Shown here: positions 34,501 to 45,720 of the stretch, one piece after another | Position numbering within the stretch: position 1 is the stretch's first letter | How the letters are laid out: each line of letters opens with the position of its first letter | NCBI GenBank assembly: GCA_019633425.1 | Contig: WSUB01000108.1 | Location: 62,001-126,000 of the forward strand | Direction: 5' to 3' | DNA length: 64,000 nucleotides | From: Tulasnella sp. 424 | Taxonomy: Eukaryota; Basidiomycota; Agaricomycetes; Cantharellales; Tulasnellaceae | Translations under genes and position numbers: made by a program | Notes under the pieces: model-generated | What the model was told of the DNA's origin: nothing | The model's database searches: none | Seen by the model: the letters and a program-made list of their open reading frames with translations, nothing else

Positions 34501-35675
34501 GAATGAGAACGAATACGGGTAGATGTGAATTGGGATCGTGGCGTTGGCGATGAGAAAAGGGGTGGAGGTGGTGGCGTTATGAAGCGAGATGGGAACGTTC
34601 AAGGTCGATGTCTTGTTGATGACAGCATACGTGGCGGGAACGATGCCGGTTAAGAACCAAGATGAGCTAGAGATGGAATAAAGTTAAGGAGAGTAGAATC
34701 TCAGCGACAAACGGCAACTGACCTATCCAAGCTGAGCCACGAGGATGGATTCTTGGTATCAGCGACAATCACTGAGGCGTTGGCCAGCGATAACGTCTCC
34801 GATGCATCACCCGACATCGCGTCGCTTATAGCGGATCGTAGGTCATATGAAATCTGCGTTGCAACCGTCGCGTTGATTCCTTTCAACACCATCGTCTTTC
34901 CCTTGCCAGGGGTGATAACAATGACGAAGACGTCCACCATGGAAGGCGGAGTGTTCGGGTAGTCCGTGCATCCGACCGTGATGTTGAAGGTCTGAGGGAT
35001 CGAGGAGGTGTTGAGGGACGGAGCGTTGCCGTAGAACGTGATCGTCCGATTGTCGAAGCCGAGCCATTCGGGCAGTGGCTGACCCTCGTCCAACGTCGCA
35101 GAGTAGAACAGTTCAGGGCTGGATGAGTGGAAGAGGTCTGAGCGAAGACCGATGCTGAAGGACCACGTCGAAGGGATTTGGACTCCAGCGGTGAAATCGG
35201 AGACAGAAAAGGGTGTCACCGAGCTCATGACTGCCAACTTGTCCTTGTTCGTACCAATCAACTGGTTATACAGCGAGTTGTCCAATGTCGCAGGTTGACG
35301 GTCCGAGACTGACATCCGGAATCCTCTGGTGTAATTGTAGCTGGAAGAATCGGATGTCCGGATGATCCTAACCCAGCTCGACTCTGCATCTGTCGAGACC
35401 GGGAGCCCGCTGAACGTGAGGACCGGATCCATAACGTCTGTTGTCGATACTTGCAGGGAAAGCCAGTTGGGGATCTGGCTCGCGGTAAAGTTGAATGTCG
35501 AAGCTTCGTGTTCCGATGTCGCAGGTGGGAAGAGAGTGGATTGAGGGAAGGAGTGGGTGTATGGGGCGTTGACTCTTGCAACGGGTGGGTACTGAATGAA
35601 AGGCTGAGCTTGAACGAGTGTTGTTGATAGAAGAGTGAGAGAAAGAACGAGTGAAATGACAGCCGAGAGGTGCAT
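31558..35675 (-). CDS. Axl2-like membrane protein with cadherin-type repeats
   Basis: Two exons, 34723-35675 and 31558-34666, join in frame to about 1353 residues. Order: signal peptide (MHLSAVISLVLSLTLLST..), then two dystroglycan/cadherin-like (CADG) units, recognised by IPNWLSLQV..LTFSGLP near residues 70-90 and LPEWLGFDNRTITFYGNAP near residue 200; further Ser/Thr-rich extracellular sequence; one membrane segment (GGIIALSVFGGLFGLLGLLA) at about 495-515 followed by basic residues; and a cytosolic tail of about 840 residues rich in Ser/Pro. The architecture matches fungal Axl2 proteins, type I membrane proteins that mark sites of polarised growth through septins. Near the C-terminus a further WLRFDADALEFWG motif occurs inside the tail. 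The last about 15 codons could be replaced by a further splice. Confidence 0.8.
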
Positions 35676-36533
35676 GGTGGGGATTATGTTGATGAGACTT
35701 GTCGCCGTAACCGGACTTGGCGAACCGAGGAGGTTTGGAGATTGGGGGGTTGACGGCCGTCGACGACGACGACGACGACGGAGATGACTGTCTTAGATTA
35801 TTCGAGTGAGGACTAGGGAAAGGGGGATGGCGAAAGGTTTGCCGCCGTCTCCTGCTTGCTGGCCTACTTGAGTCTCATCCATCGAGAGTCGGTGCATGGA
35901 CCATATCCTCGAGGACGAGATTAGATTTTCCTCGTATCTGCGGACGATCATATCGTGTCAGTCAACAGACTCGGTACAAAACATGGTGCGCTTACTTTAA
36001 GAGATGCCCTGGCAGCTGGGTCTAGGAACCGATTTTGCTGGGGGACGGCTGGAGCGAACAGACTTTGCGCGTCCTCCCTGACAGTGAATGGCCTGACCAC
36101 AAAGCTTACTGTGGCTGTCTAGCACCCCTCCTGTGACCTGCCGTGTTTCTTTTCTTGTGCCATGAGATTTCTGAGGTGCTGAGCGAACGCACGTTTTTGC
36201 GCGGTGCAAAGGTTCTCGTCCTTCAATCTGGTTTGGACTCCACCAGGGCGGATCCATCATAAGTGATCATTCCGTACATCTTTATCAGAGTATTTCTATC
36301 GTCGGTACACGTTGTTAGTAGTAGAGTTGGTGCGAGCGGTTGGTGAAAGAGTCGACGGTGATGGGTGTTCCTCTTCTCCAAGGTCTCCGTCTCCGTCAAC
36401 ATTGCAATCCTGACCGCTGCACCCTTTCCTTCCTTCGATCCCCCTCTCAAATCCAGTTCGTCCGCAGTCCTCACCCTTCTCGAGCCAACTCCAGCCTCCT
36501 CATATCGCAATCAAGCGCAAAGGCTGACCATAA
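35676..36533. other. Divergent promoter region of the Axl2-like gene and vps26
   Basis: The two genes are transcribed away from each other. A pure GAC trinucleotide run of about 20 bp lies at 35761-35780, within 100 bp of the Axl2-like start. No other gene was recognised. Confidence 0.5.
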
Positions 36534-37944
36534 ATGGCATCATACTTCTTCGCCCAACCGGTGGACGTCGAAATCCGGTTAGAAGGCGAAGAGAACCGAA
36601 AGCAAGTCGAAGTGAAATTGGAGAAAGATAGGAAGGAAGCTTACCCGGTTTACTACGACGGAGAGCCCGTTGCTGGCCAGGTTCGCGCACGCTTCACTTG
36701 CCGTCATTATTTTCTGTCGCTGTGGTTTGCATCCGGAAGGGAGAGCTGACGCGGCGACGCTGCGGGTTCGAAAACGTCTCTTGTAGGTCGTCGTTCGGCT
36801 CCGGGATGGAAGGAAACTCGTCCATGATGGGATTAAAGTCGAGTTTGTGGGAACAATAGGTGGGGGTTTCATGTCTTTGGGGCTCGATGCTGTTGGCTGA
36901 ACCGGGATGGAATTGGAAATCTCTTGCTAGAGCTATTCTACGACCGGGGCAACCACTACGAATTCCTTTCGTTATCCCAAGAGCTCGCTGCACCGGGAGA
37001 AATGCGACAAGCTCAAACGTTCGACTTTAATTTCAAGAACGTCGAGAAGCAGTACGAGAGCTATCAGGGTATCAATGTCAAGCTAAGGTCACTCCCTTCT
37101 CCTCGAGTTCAGATCACATCTAAGCGGTAAAGGTTTGAACTGGAAACTGACGGCCTTCTACGCCATAGGTACTTTGTCCGGGTGACGATTGCTCGTCGTC
37201 TAGCCGACGTCATGAAAGAGAAGGATCTCTGGGTCCATTCGTACCGCATGCCACCGGACAGCAATAACTCCATCAAAATGGAGGTCGGCATTGAAGATTG
37301 CTTGCATATCGAGTTCGAGTACAACAAGTCTAAGTATGTTGCTCATTTCCTCTTATTCATGGAGCAAGTCTAATGCGATTCATCCACCTAGATACCACCT
37401 TAAAGACGTGATCGTCGGCAAAATCTACTTCCTCCTCGTCCGGATCAAGATCAAGCATATGGAACTATCTATTATTCGACGGGAAACTACGGGAGCTGTA
37501 CCGAATCAGTATAACGAAAGCGAGACGATAACCAAGTTCGAAATCATGGATGGTGCACCCGTAAGAGGTGCGTCGTTTACCCCTTTCTCTTTCTTCGACC
37601 TACTAGCATTCTAACCGAGTTGGGGATTCTGTTCAGGCGAAACGATTCCTATCCGGCTGTTCCTTGGCGGCTTCGAGTTAACACCAACATTCCGTGACGT
37701 CAACAAAAAATTCAGCACGCGATACTACTTGAACCTCGTTTTGGTGGACGAAGAGAATCGGCGGTACTTTAAGCAACAGGAAATTACGGTGTTTAGGATA
37801 CCTGAGGTGAGGAGTGCGGCATTGAATATAATCGTTTGGCTAGGGCTGAACCCCGTCCTCCCTGTTTTCCCTATAGAATTAGACGAATCTGCCTCTGTGT
37901 ATTTGTATATTATCACATCTTTGGGTTGTGAGAAATACGGGTGA
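36534..37944 (+). CDS. vps26: Retromer subunit Vps26
   Basis: Arrestin-fold subunit of the retromer coat, which sorts cargo from endosomes back to the Golgi. Six exons: 36534-36680, 36787-36859, 36931-37087, 37169-37333, 37392-37567 and 37637-37944; they join to 341 residues with GT-AG ends. Family blocks in order: DGEPVAGQVVVRLRDGRKL, HDGIKVEFVGTIELFYDRGN, YFVRVTIARR, LWVHSYRMPP, IEDCLHIEFEYNKSKYHLKD, ELSIIRRETTG, TITKFEIMDGAPVRGETIPI and NLVLVDEENRRYFKQQEI. The last about 45 residues after FRIPE are not family-like and a further splice there is possible. This is the intact parent of three degenerate Vps26 fragments in the window (14.0, 42.1 and 50.6 kb). Confidence 0.93.
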
Positions 37945-38442
37945 AGCTGACGCCTCTCGCGTCCGTGGCAATTCCAAACTGCGGTAAGCGGAAATGGCGG
38001 CTCTTTGACCCCTCAGCAACGCGGTCTGAACAGTAGTCAGAAAAGCAAGAGATTTAAATTTGGACTATTGATACAGATAACAATCAATTTTCCTAACTTT
38101 AGACACGGCGGTCTAGACGGGCTTTACTGCAGGCCTAGATCTGTTTCCAATCCGCGAACAACGATGAGCGTCGTGCTGCTGGTTCCTGCGAACGCTCAAA
38201 GTGGCAGGAGAAGCTCACCCTCTCGAACGTCGGTCTTGGACGAACTCTTCATCTTGTCCATAGTTCTTTCAACTCCTTGCAGAGTGGTCGTGTAGCCTAT
38301 TTCAAAGAAGTGAGTACTTCACTCCAATGATCGAACGGTGCGGGACATTGCTGACTCTTTGCGATTCCTTCATCAACTCTCCTATCAAACTCCCGGCTCT
38401 TCTGGCCAGCTACCTCATGACCTCTATTTGTGTTCCAGCCAA
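37945..38442. other. Spacer between vps26 and kinase-TPR gene C
   Basis: Contains 38150-38255, the inverted counterpart of 13770-13900. 38340-38440 is the 3' flank of gene C and is repeated (inverted) at 44370-44470. No gene of its own. Confidence 0.6.
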
Positions 38443-41253
38443 TCACTTTGTCTCCCGACGTGGCATCAGGCGCGCCCGCGAGACCGCCCGGCACAGCTGC
38501 GACAGAGGCGTTGGGGGAGTCTCCGTCGGCAGGGGATTGGTTGTCGCTGAAGTTGCGAACAAAGGTGTCTGCGACAGGGCTGAAGGTGGTAGTGACCTTG
38601 GCAGAAGCTCGTTCGGAGGGGATGCTTTGTGGGGCTGGACCGTTTCCGCCTGCGTCGGTGGGGATTGGTTGTCTTCAAAGTTTCGGGCCTCACTATACTC
38701 ATTTTGGAGCCGATGCACCTCAGCGAGACCCCATAGTGCGTCGGCTCTGCCTGCCTGGTCTCCGATGTCGGTACGTATTTGTAGGGCCTCGGAGTAGAGC
38801 GAGATGGCCTCACTGTATTCGCTTCGAAGCCGATGCACGTCGGCGAGACACCACAGAGCATCGGCTCTGCCTCTTTTGTCGCCGATGTCGGTGCGGATTT
38901 GCAGGTCCTCCGAGTAGAGCACGACGGCCTCGCTGTACTCGTTTCGAAGCCGATGCACTTCGGCGAGACCCCATAGAGCGTCGGCTCTGCCTGCCTGGTC
39001 TCCAAGGCCGGTACGGATTTTCAGGGCGTCGGAGTAGAGCGCGAAAGCTTCGCTATACTCGTTTCGGAGTCGATGAGCCCCGGCGAGACCCCATAGAGTG
39101 TCGGCTCTGCCTTTTTTATCGTCGATATCGGTATAAATATGCAGGGCCTCGGAGTAGAGCCCGATGGCTTCGGTATACTCGCTTCGAACCTGATGCACCT
39201 CGGCGAAACCCCATTGAGCGTCGGCTCTGCCTTTTCTATCGCCGGCCTCGGTATGAAGTTCTAGGGCCTCGGAGTAGCGCGCGATGGCTTCACTGTATTT
39301 ATTATGAAGCCGACGCACCTTGGCGAGACTCTGCAGAGTGTCGACTCTGCCTCGCTTGTCGCCTTCGGTACGGATTTGCACCCCCTCGGAGTGGAGCGCG
39401 ATGGCCTCGGTGTGCTCGTCTCGAAGCCGATATACCTCAGCGAGAGCCCACAGAGCGGAGGCTCTGCCTTCCAGGTCGCCGATCCTGGTCCAGATCCGAT
39501 CAGCCTCGGTGAAGCAAGCAAGCGCCATCACAAAGTCACCGGACTCCCGCCCAATCGCTCCCCGCCGCATCAGAACTTCACAGGATAATTTGCTGGAAAA
39601 CGTTGAATAGGCCCCCTGCCTTACGCCTGGAATGACCATCGGCTACAGCACATCCGTCAATCGCGTTTCATGAACTACAAACCAGCATCACTCACCATAT
39701 CACTAATGGCACGTACACAGTCTTTAGCTGTGGGTCTTTCACCCGGATTGTTGTTCCAACACATGGTCATAAGGGAACAGAGGCTCTGAAACAACGACAC
39801 ACGGGCATGCTCGTTAATGGAGGGAAGATCTCCCTTGATGACGCGCTCGATAACAACGCCATCTGCTGGGACATCTTGAAACGGGATGGAATTGGTCAGA
39901 ACCTTTTTTGGAGAGGATTTGTGAGCCTCGGATACCCGTCGAATTCGAATTTCAGATGCGTAACTCATAAGCTATTCATCCTAATGCCCAGATATCACTC
40001 CAGAGGCTTATTTGGTCGTCATTTAGCAGCTCTGGAGCCGGCCAGCGAAGAGTGTATATATTCCCCGTAAGGGTTATGGTTTTACTGAGGGTGGGGAAGT
40101 TTGCTTGGACCGGCTTTGTTGGTTTTGGACCAACCCCGGTTGCCTGTTGAGATCATGTTCTTTGAGGTGACGAGCAGAGCCAAAGTCGGTAATCATTGCG
40201 CGGTGCTCCGAGTTTACCAATACATCGTACTGCATGGTTCAGGACTAAGCTTGTCAGGCGTTTTATGATCGCAAGTCTGGAGCTTACCGACTTGAGGTCG
40301 CCGTGGCATATGGGTGGCTTTCGACCATGAAGGTATTCCAGCCCTCCTGCCACGTCGTTGATCTAGAGTGCATATTCTCAGAGTCGGTTCAACAAGGAGT
40401 CTTTTATTCTTACCAAAGAGATCCGTTCCGGAATTTCCCAATCTCGTGAAGCAACAAAGTCCTTCAAATTGCCGTTGTCCAACCAGGGGAATACCAGCCA
40501 GATTATATCCCTGGATAGGTCTTCGACGAATCCTTTGAGCTTGACGATGTTTTCATGATCAAGTTTAACTAGGGATTCCGTTTCCCTGAGTGCCAACTGG
40601 AAGAGCTTAACTCCTGATGAAACCTTTACGGGACTAAACGGAGGATGCTTACTCCCAGTACTCGCTGTAGATCTTTGTTGTCTCCTATTCTTGATTTCTT
40701 TACTGCTACGAACTTTCAAATCGGGTTCGAAATCCACTCAACGGTCATTCTAAAGAGCAGAGAAATCGATCACGACTGACAGTTCCATACCAACTACTTT
40801 GACGATCAAACCCGTACTCCTGCTCGTCATCTTTTCCTTCATCATCAAGCTCCCCTTGGGCCTCTCGCCCCTGGCCCACAACTTCTCGAATGCAGTCATC
40901 AGATCCGGAGGATTGACGGCATAACTGCAGAACTTTCCTCGGGCTGTAGGACTTGTCCCAAAACCACCTATCATCACAGCGGTCGCTGTTGAGAAGAAAG
41001 GCTTTTGATACTGTCGCATGCCCTCCGTGGAGTTGGCGGGCGTCTTTGGGAGCTTTGATTGAGGAGGAACTGATTCGCCAGTCCGAAAGCTTCTCCATTC
41101 TCGCCCTCTACGAGTGATTGGTAGTCAGAATATTTCTTCGAAATTTCCGGAGCGACGCACCATCTTGGCGCCTAGCTTGAATCCACTACGAGAACCACTG
41201 GGGTCGTATGCGATCGAACGAGGACCGTCAGCAGAGTCCCTATCGTTTTCCAT
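38443..41253 (-). pseudogene. Kinase-TPR fusion gene C, kinase part broken
   Basis: Same gene plan as A, B and D, read on the minus strand: first exon ending at a gtgcg donor (about 41161-41253), glycine-loop exon 40781-41107, VAVKKS exon 40653-40712, helix C exon 40414-40596, HGDLKS exon 40288-40362, activation-loop exon from 40229, then the C-lobe exon, and TPR exon 38443-39642. Three lesions sit in the activation-loop exon: the catalytic Asn codon reads GAT (40224-40226), one base is missing near 40085-40125 so the frame runs into TAA, and a conserved Trp codon is TGA (39976-39978). The TPR exon stays open for 399 codons: nine units of about 40 residues, then a Ser/Thr/Pro-rich tail of about 80 residues not seen in A, B or D. 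A TPR-only product from an internal start is possible but unproven. Confidence 0.8.
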
Positions 41254-42114
41254 CAAGTGCTTAGAGGAGAGGGGATGAGTCGTACTGATTGGCTATGAGT
41301 GTCCAGAGCCTTGAAAGGTAGGGAGAAGCAAGAGAAGAGGTTTCACGAAGGAAGAGGAGGTAAATCAGTGAGTCTTAAGAGACGCCTTGAGTGCTACCTT
41401 CGCAGTTTGCCCGAGGCGAAGGCCTGCAGGGGGTTGGTTGTCGGCCCCGCACGCGTTCCTGACTGCAGTTTGGAGTTTTCCGTGGAACTCTCCTTGCAAG
41501 TTGAGCTCTCCTTGCTTGAAATGAACATCTCAGACAGTCCGATGCGGCGCGATAAAGCAATTCACATCGCCAAGCTCCTCAGGTTGAATTTGGCTGCGAG
41601 GGGGAGGCCTTGAGTAAGGGCTGTTGTGGTTCGCGGCTTGTCCGGCTTGTCACGGCGGTCGAGTCGGGTTTGTCACTCGTCACACAGTGGCGTTGGGCGA
41701 AGATCCGTTGGATATATACAGGCTCTCGAGAGTCTGGGCACGCCTCAAAGTTTTAATGTTGGGCCTACGGGATTACTTCACTCCTGCAGAGATTATTGAA
41801 TTTGCCGCGCTCCAGTGTTGGTCATTGCTCGAGACGTAGGTCGGGAAAAGTCGCTCAGAATGTGCTTCCGGAGCCTTGTTTCGTTACAGCGGGGTGAAAG
41901 GGGACTGCAGATAGCGTTGGCTGAGGAATTGTTTCGCGGAGAAGGCAGGTCATACTTGGCCATGAGCAAGGCGACTGAATTGGACCGCTACGTTGGATCC
42001 CATACCCCGCGATACGACAGGAGACATGCTCGCCACAAAATCCCATCTGCATCTCGCTCAGTAATGCCTGATCAAGTCAGAGAGAGAAGTTTGATCTTCA
42101 TTGGCCGGTGTTTA
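41254..42114 (-). repeat. Upstream flank of gene C, a dispersed repeat
   Basis: 41290-41460 matches the flank of gene D (54590-54770, inverted relative to it) and the relics at 44960-45120 and 48550-48730. 41660-41990 matches 48960-49235, 45540-45690 and, inverted, 15210-15480. It therefore behaves as a promoter-side module copied together with, or apart from, kinase-TPR genes. No coding frame was recognised. Confidence 0.7.
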
Positions 42115-42440
42115 CCATATAATGAAAGCGAGTCGATAACCAAGTCGAGATCATGGATGGTGCACTGGTGAGAAGTGTGTCCTTTGTCCCTTGCTCCCTC
42201 TCACGCCACCTTCTCCCACTCTCATCAAACTGCTCATTTGCCTAGGTGAATCGACTCCAATTCGACTGTCCCTACAAGTAGACGGTTTCCATTTAACCCA
42301 ACTTTCTAAGTCAACGCACACTCTACGACCTTTGGTGGACGGGGAGAATAGGTGATACTTGAGGTAGGAGGAGAAAACGGTCTCGAGCGTATATGAGGTA
42401 GGAAGCGCGACCTTAAGTCGAATCCTTTGGTTGTAACCAA
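42115..42440 (+). pseudogene. Vps26 pseudogene fragment 2
   Basis: Matches the last two exons of vps26, starting at the block AACGAAAGCGAG..ATAACCAAG (here ATGAAAGCGAGTCGATAACC) and running to the region of FKQQEI. Substitutions and indels close the frame. Everything upstream is missing; the left end abuts the repeat at 41254-42114. Confidence 0.75.
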
Positions 42441-42519
42441 GCTTCATCCTGTTGCTAGCCCTAATTAAGCTAAATACAGCGACTATAAGCTTTTAAGGAC
42501 CTGTAATCCGATATAGTCG

Positions 42520-43725
42520 TTACAGCTGTTTACGAAATTGTTGGCACAAACAAGATCTTACGTAATTTTCGACTCTTCTTCGCTGCCCGCATCAGGGATT
42601 GATTTCTCCACAACCACTGCTTCTCCTTGCTTCAAAATTTGTACATGACTTCTAACAATACGTTTACAGATGCCCGTACACTTGTTGCACTCTAACTGAC
42701 CTTAGTCAAAGAAAGCCCTCCCAACGCCCTTGTCGACCGATTGGTGATCGCCAGCTTGTTTCCCTGTGGCCTTCTTGCCACAACACACCCTTCAAGGTCC
42801 TCAGGAATGGGTTCCAGAGGACTCCAAATGCTCAAATCTGGAAAGAGGTGCGCGTTGGTCTTGTGACGGCGGGTATTTCAGCTGGGACCAACATTGTTGA
42901 CCTCCCCCAGTTTGCCACCCAGTCAGAACCCAAGCCCTTCACTACCTATTTCTCTTCAGCAGCTTGCTATGGCTCCTCGAATACATCGGTGACCAATGGA
43001 AAGCCTGCGTGCGCCTCCCAAAAGCCAAGCGGCTTGAAGCTCGTCAAGGAGATGCAGCCACCCGCCCCAACAAAGAATGCGGCTTCCCCGCATCTGAGCA
43101 CATTGAATCTAGCGCATCTGTCGATTCCATCCCTATCGCTACTGTCACATGCCACTCGACACAATCCAGCAAGCGGATCAGCACGCTTACCTCGACACCG
43201 CACCACTGCCTGCAAAGCGGACTGCAAATCTTCGAAAAGGTCGACTCCGGCGCGCCAAGGCACCCACACAAATACGGATGAAAGCTCTCGGGCTGTCGCT
43301 ATAATGGAGAACACGCTCGACGCTGCCGTTCCTGAGCAATACAGAGAGATGTGTCCCACGATACCCGGTTACCCGGGTCTGCCAAGCATTTATACTGGCC
43401 CTGCAGCTGTAACAATGTCACCGACATCTCAGTAATTGATATACCATAGCAATGACCCATTAATATATACCGTGCATTTGCGTGGTAGGAAGTTATCCGT
43501 CTCATATGGCAAATTCAGGTGGAATTTAGCAAAACTGCCCATAGCCATAATTCTGCTATTGCTTTTGCTTGGGCATCTGCGCATACGGTCTCTAGTAATT
43601 CTTACAAAATTTCAGAATGATTTGGGTTGAACTGAGAGAGATAGGCATCGCGCATGTCCCCTGCAAAAACCGTCGAAAATTACGTAAGATTCTGTTTGTG
43701 CCAACAATTTCGTAAACAGCTGTAA
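42520..43725 (+). mobile_element. DNA transposon with about 50-bp terminal inverted repeats, long copy
   Basis: The left end TTACAGCTGTTTACGAAATT continues as about 50 bp that reappear inverted at 43674-43725. The element is 1206 bp. Its two end regions (about 330 bp each) are shared with the shorter element at 47207-47937, which lies in opposite orientation. The middle, absent from the short copy, holds an open frame of 195 codons (42848-43435) without recognisable transposase motifs. No clear target-site duplication was found, so the superfamily is not assigned. Non-autonomous or decayed. Confidence 0.8.
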
Positions 43726-44099
43726 TACCACACCAACCGTGGGACGTAGCTGCACGGCGTTTTGATTTTACGACAAACGTTTTGTCGATATCTCGTGCCA
43801 CCCATGGAGAATAACCCATACCTCTGTCTCTAAGGCTAAATTGAGGTTCTAGTCCAGGTTTGGAGGCCAAGGCTCTCTCCGTCGGCCTGGGGCGAGTTTC
43901 TACTGATACCCGAGCGAAATCGGTTCTTAGACCCAGCTACCAGGGTGTTTTGCACGAAGTCTGTTGACCGACAAGATATGGTCATGATCAGAGGCGAGGG
44001 AAATCTAATCTCGTGCTCTCCTCGAAGAACGCATATAGACCTGCTACACGATCTTTCACGACACACGGCCCCGCAACTAAAACCTTCGTCACCTCGCAT
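43726..44099. other. No recognised feature
   Basis: Only short chance frames were seen, and no repeat of this stretch was noticed elsewhere in the window. Confidence 0.4.
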
Positions 44100-44470
44100 C
44101 CTATTGCACGACGAAACCCATACTGGGTCGTCCGTCCGAAACTTTGAGGACCGTCGATTCCCCCCAACGCAGGTGGAATCGGGTCAGCTCCACAAGCGTC
44201 CCCTCCGAACGAGCTTCTAACTAGCTTCAGCACCGTCGCAGACGCTGCCCTTTATAACTTCAGCAACAATCAATCTCCAGCAGACGGAGACCCTCCGACA
44301 CCCCCGCCGAAGCCGTACCGAGGGGTCTAGCAGGCGCCGCCGACGCAGCATCGGGAGATTCGAGTGATTGGCTGGAACACGAATAAGTCTTGACGTAGCT
44401 GGTCAGAAGAGGCGGGAGTTTGATGGGAGAGTTTAGGAAGGGATGGCCAAGAGTCGGACGCCAAGCACGT
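44100..44470 (+). pseudogene. Relic of the 3' end of a kinase-TPR gene (C type)
   Basis: The plus strand repeats the Pro-rich tail and 3' flank of gene C. The block R-N-F-E-D is followed by FPPTQVESGQLHK where gene C has N-Q-S-PPTQAETVQPHK, then PLRTSF against LPRSLP. The frame ends at a TAA near 44219. The match continues through the 3' flank (38350-38440, inverted). No TPR unit is left at its 5' side. Confidence 0.7.
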
Positions 44471-44739
44471 GTCCTATGGCAAGATCTCAACGCTGTACCG
44501 TTATTTGTGTATTCGTATTTGCATTCTTATTGCCCATTTGGGGATCCTAGCGCAAGAGCATTGCGGCGGCACGGGTGAAATTCTCGGATTCCCATCCAAG
44601 ATATATGCACTGTACACTTAAAAAGAAACAGATCGACAAGATTTTTGATACACCGATACTAAATATGATACAGTATCCGTGGGTAAAGTTTCAGCTCCAG
44701 GGGGACCATAGGGGCTGAGAAGTGAACAGGTGGTTTGTA

Positions 44740-45720
44740 ACCTGGTGATGGCGCGCAACCGGGTTCAACACGTTACGAGTGATCTAATTCGGTGAGTTGT
44801 TAGAATTAAACCTGGAAAGTTTCGGACGCAACGCACCAGTTTACCGCTGAGTGTAAACCCATTGCGAGACCATTGCGGCCGAAGTAATAGCCGCCTTATC
44901 CAAGGGGTGGTGGACTGCGCCCTATCTGACCACCAAGTTGGTGGCCACATAGGTTTCAGATGAACAAGAGAGGAAGAGGAGGTGAGTTCTCAAGTCTTGC
45001 GAATTAGCGAGTCTTGCGAATGAGCGAGTTTTATACGACGCTCGGAGTGCCTCGAGGCCAAGGGCTGTAGGGGTTGATTTCCCTACCCGCCTTCCAGCAC
45101 TTTGGAACTTTCCATAGAATGTTCCTTGCAAGGCTAGGCGACACAGTTGAGATCTTATTGCTTGAAATAAACCCCTCAAACAATCCGGTGCGGCTACGGA
45201 CGAACCCGGCTTCGAGGTAGCCTCCCGAGCCAGGCGTTGGCCCAAGGAAACCGTTTGTGCCGCGTGGAAATCAGAAGAGCTGATCGGCACAAAGGTTCCT
45301 CGTTCTACGCCTGACCCAATTCGTTCTGTGGCTTAGCGGAAACGACCGCTTCCCCAACCCCCTCACCACATACCATTCCCCCCCCCCGGGAGGCCCTCCT
45401 AAACAGAACGAGGAACCATGTGCCGATCAGCTGATTCCCACCTATTCCCATTCGGCATAAACGGTTTCCTCGGGCCACCGCGCCGGGAGGCTAGGAGAGG
45501 GCTTGCGCTAACCAAATGAGGGTGTCACGCGTCCACGGTGGCAGTGGGTGAAGGACTCATCGGATATATCGAAGGCAATCGCGAGTTTGCGCCCGCCTCA
45601 AGTCTTCATGTTGGGTCTATATAGGATTACCACAGTTCTCCGACAGGGTCGCGAGCTCAGAAATTTGCTTCCGCCTTTCCTACAGCGGGTTTAGGGTGCT
45701 TGCAGATGCTGAACCGGCAA
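44740..45720 (-). pseudogene. Relic of a kinase-TPR gene: first exon, first intron and upstream flank
   Basis: Minus strand at about 44790-44860 reads the conserved end of exon 1 and the gtgcgtcgcgtccgaa donor region of intron 1, as in genes C and D; the kinase and TPR parts are gone. The upstream-flank repeat follows at 44960-45200 and continues at 45500-45720. The relic is split by a small fold-back element at 45220-45491. Confidence 0.6.
45220..45491. mobile_element. Fold-back MITE flanked by TA
   Basis: Two imperfect inverted arms of about 87 bp (45220-45306 and 45405-45491) flank a spacer of about 100 bp. Shared words include GGAAACCGTTT, CAGCTGATCGGCACA (left arm GAGCTGATCGGCACA) and GGTTCCTCGTTCT. 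Both outer ends read TA followed by GCCTCCCG on the respective strand, which suggests a TA target duplication of the Tc1/mariner type. It interrupts the kinase-TPR upstream relic, so it is younger than that relic. Confidence 0.65.

Noticed and set aside
42848..43435. 195-codon frame in the long inverted-repeat transposon as a transposase gene
   Set aside because: No DDE/DDD pattern, helix-turn-helix or zinc-finger motif is visible; its Ser/Thr/Ala-rich composition looks like a chance frame.
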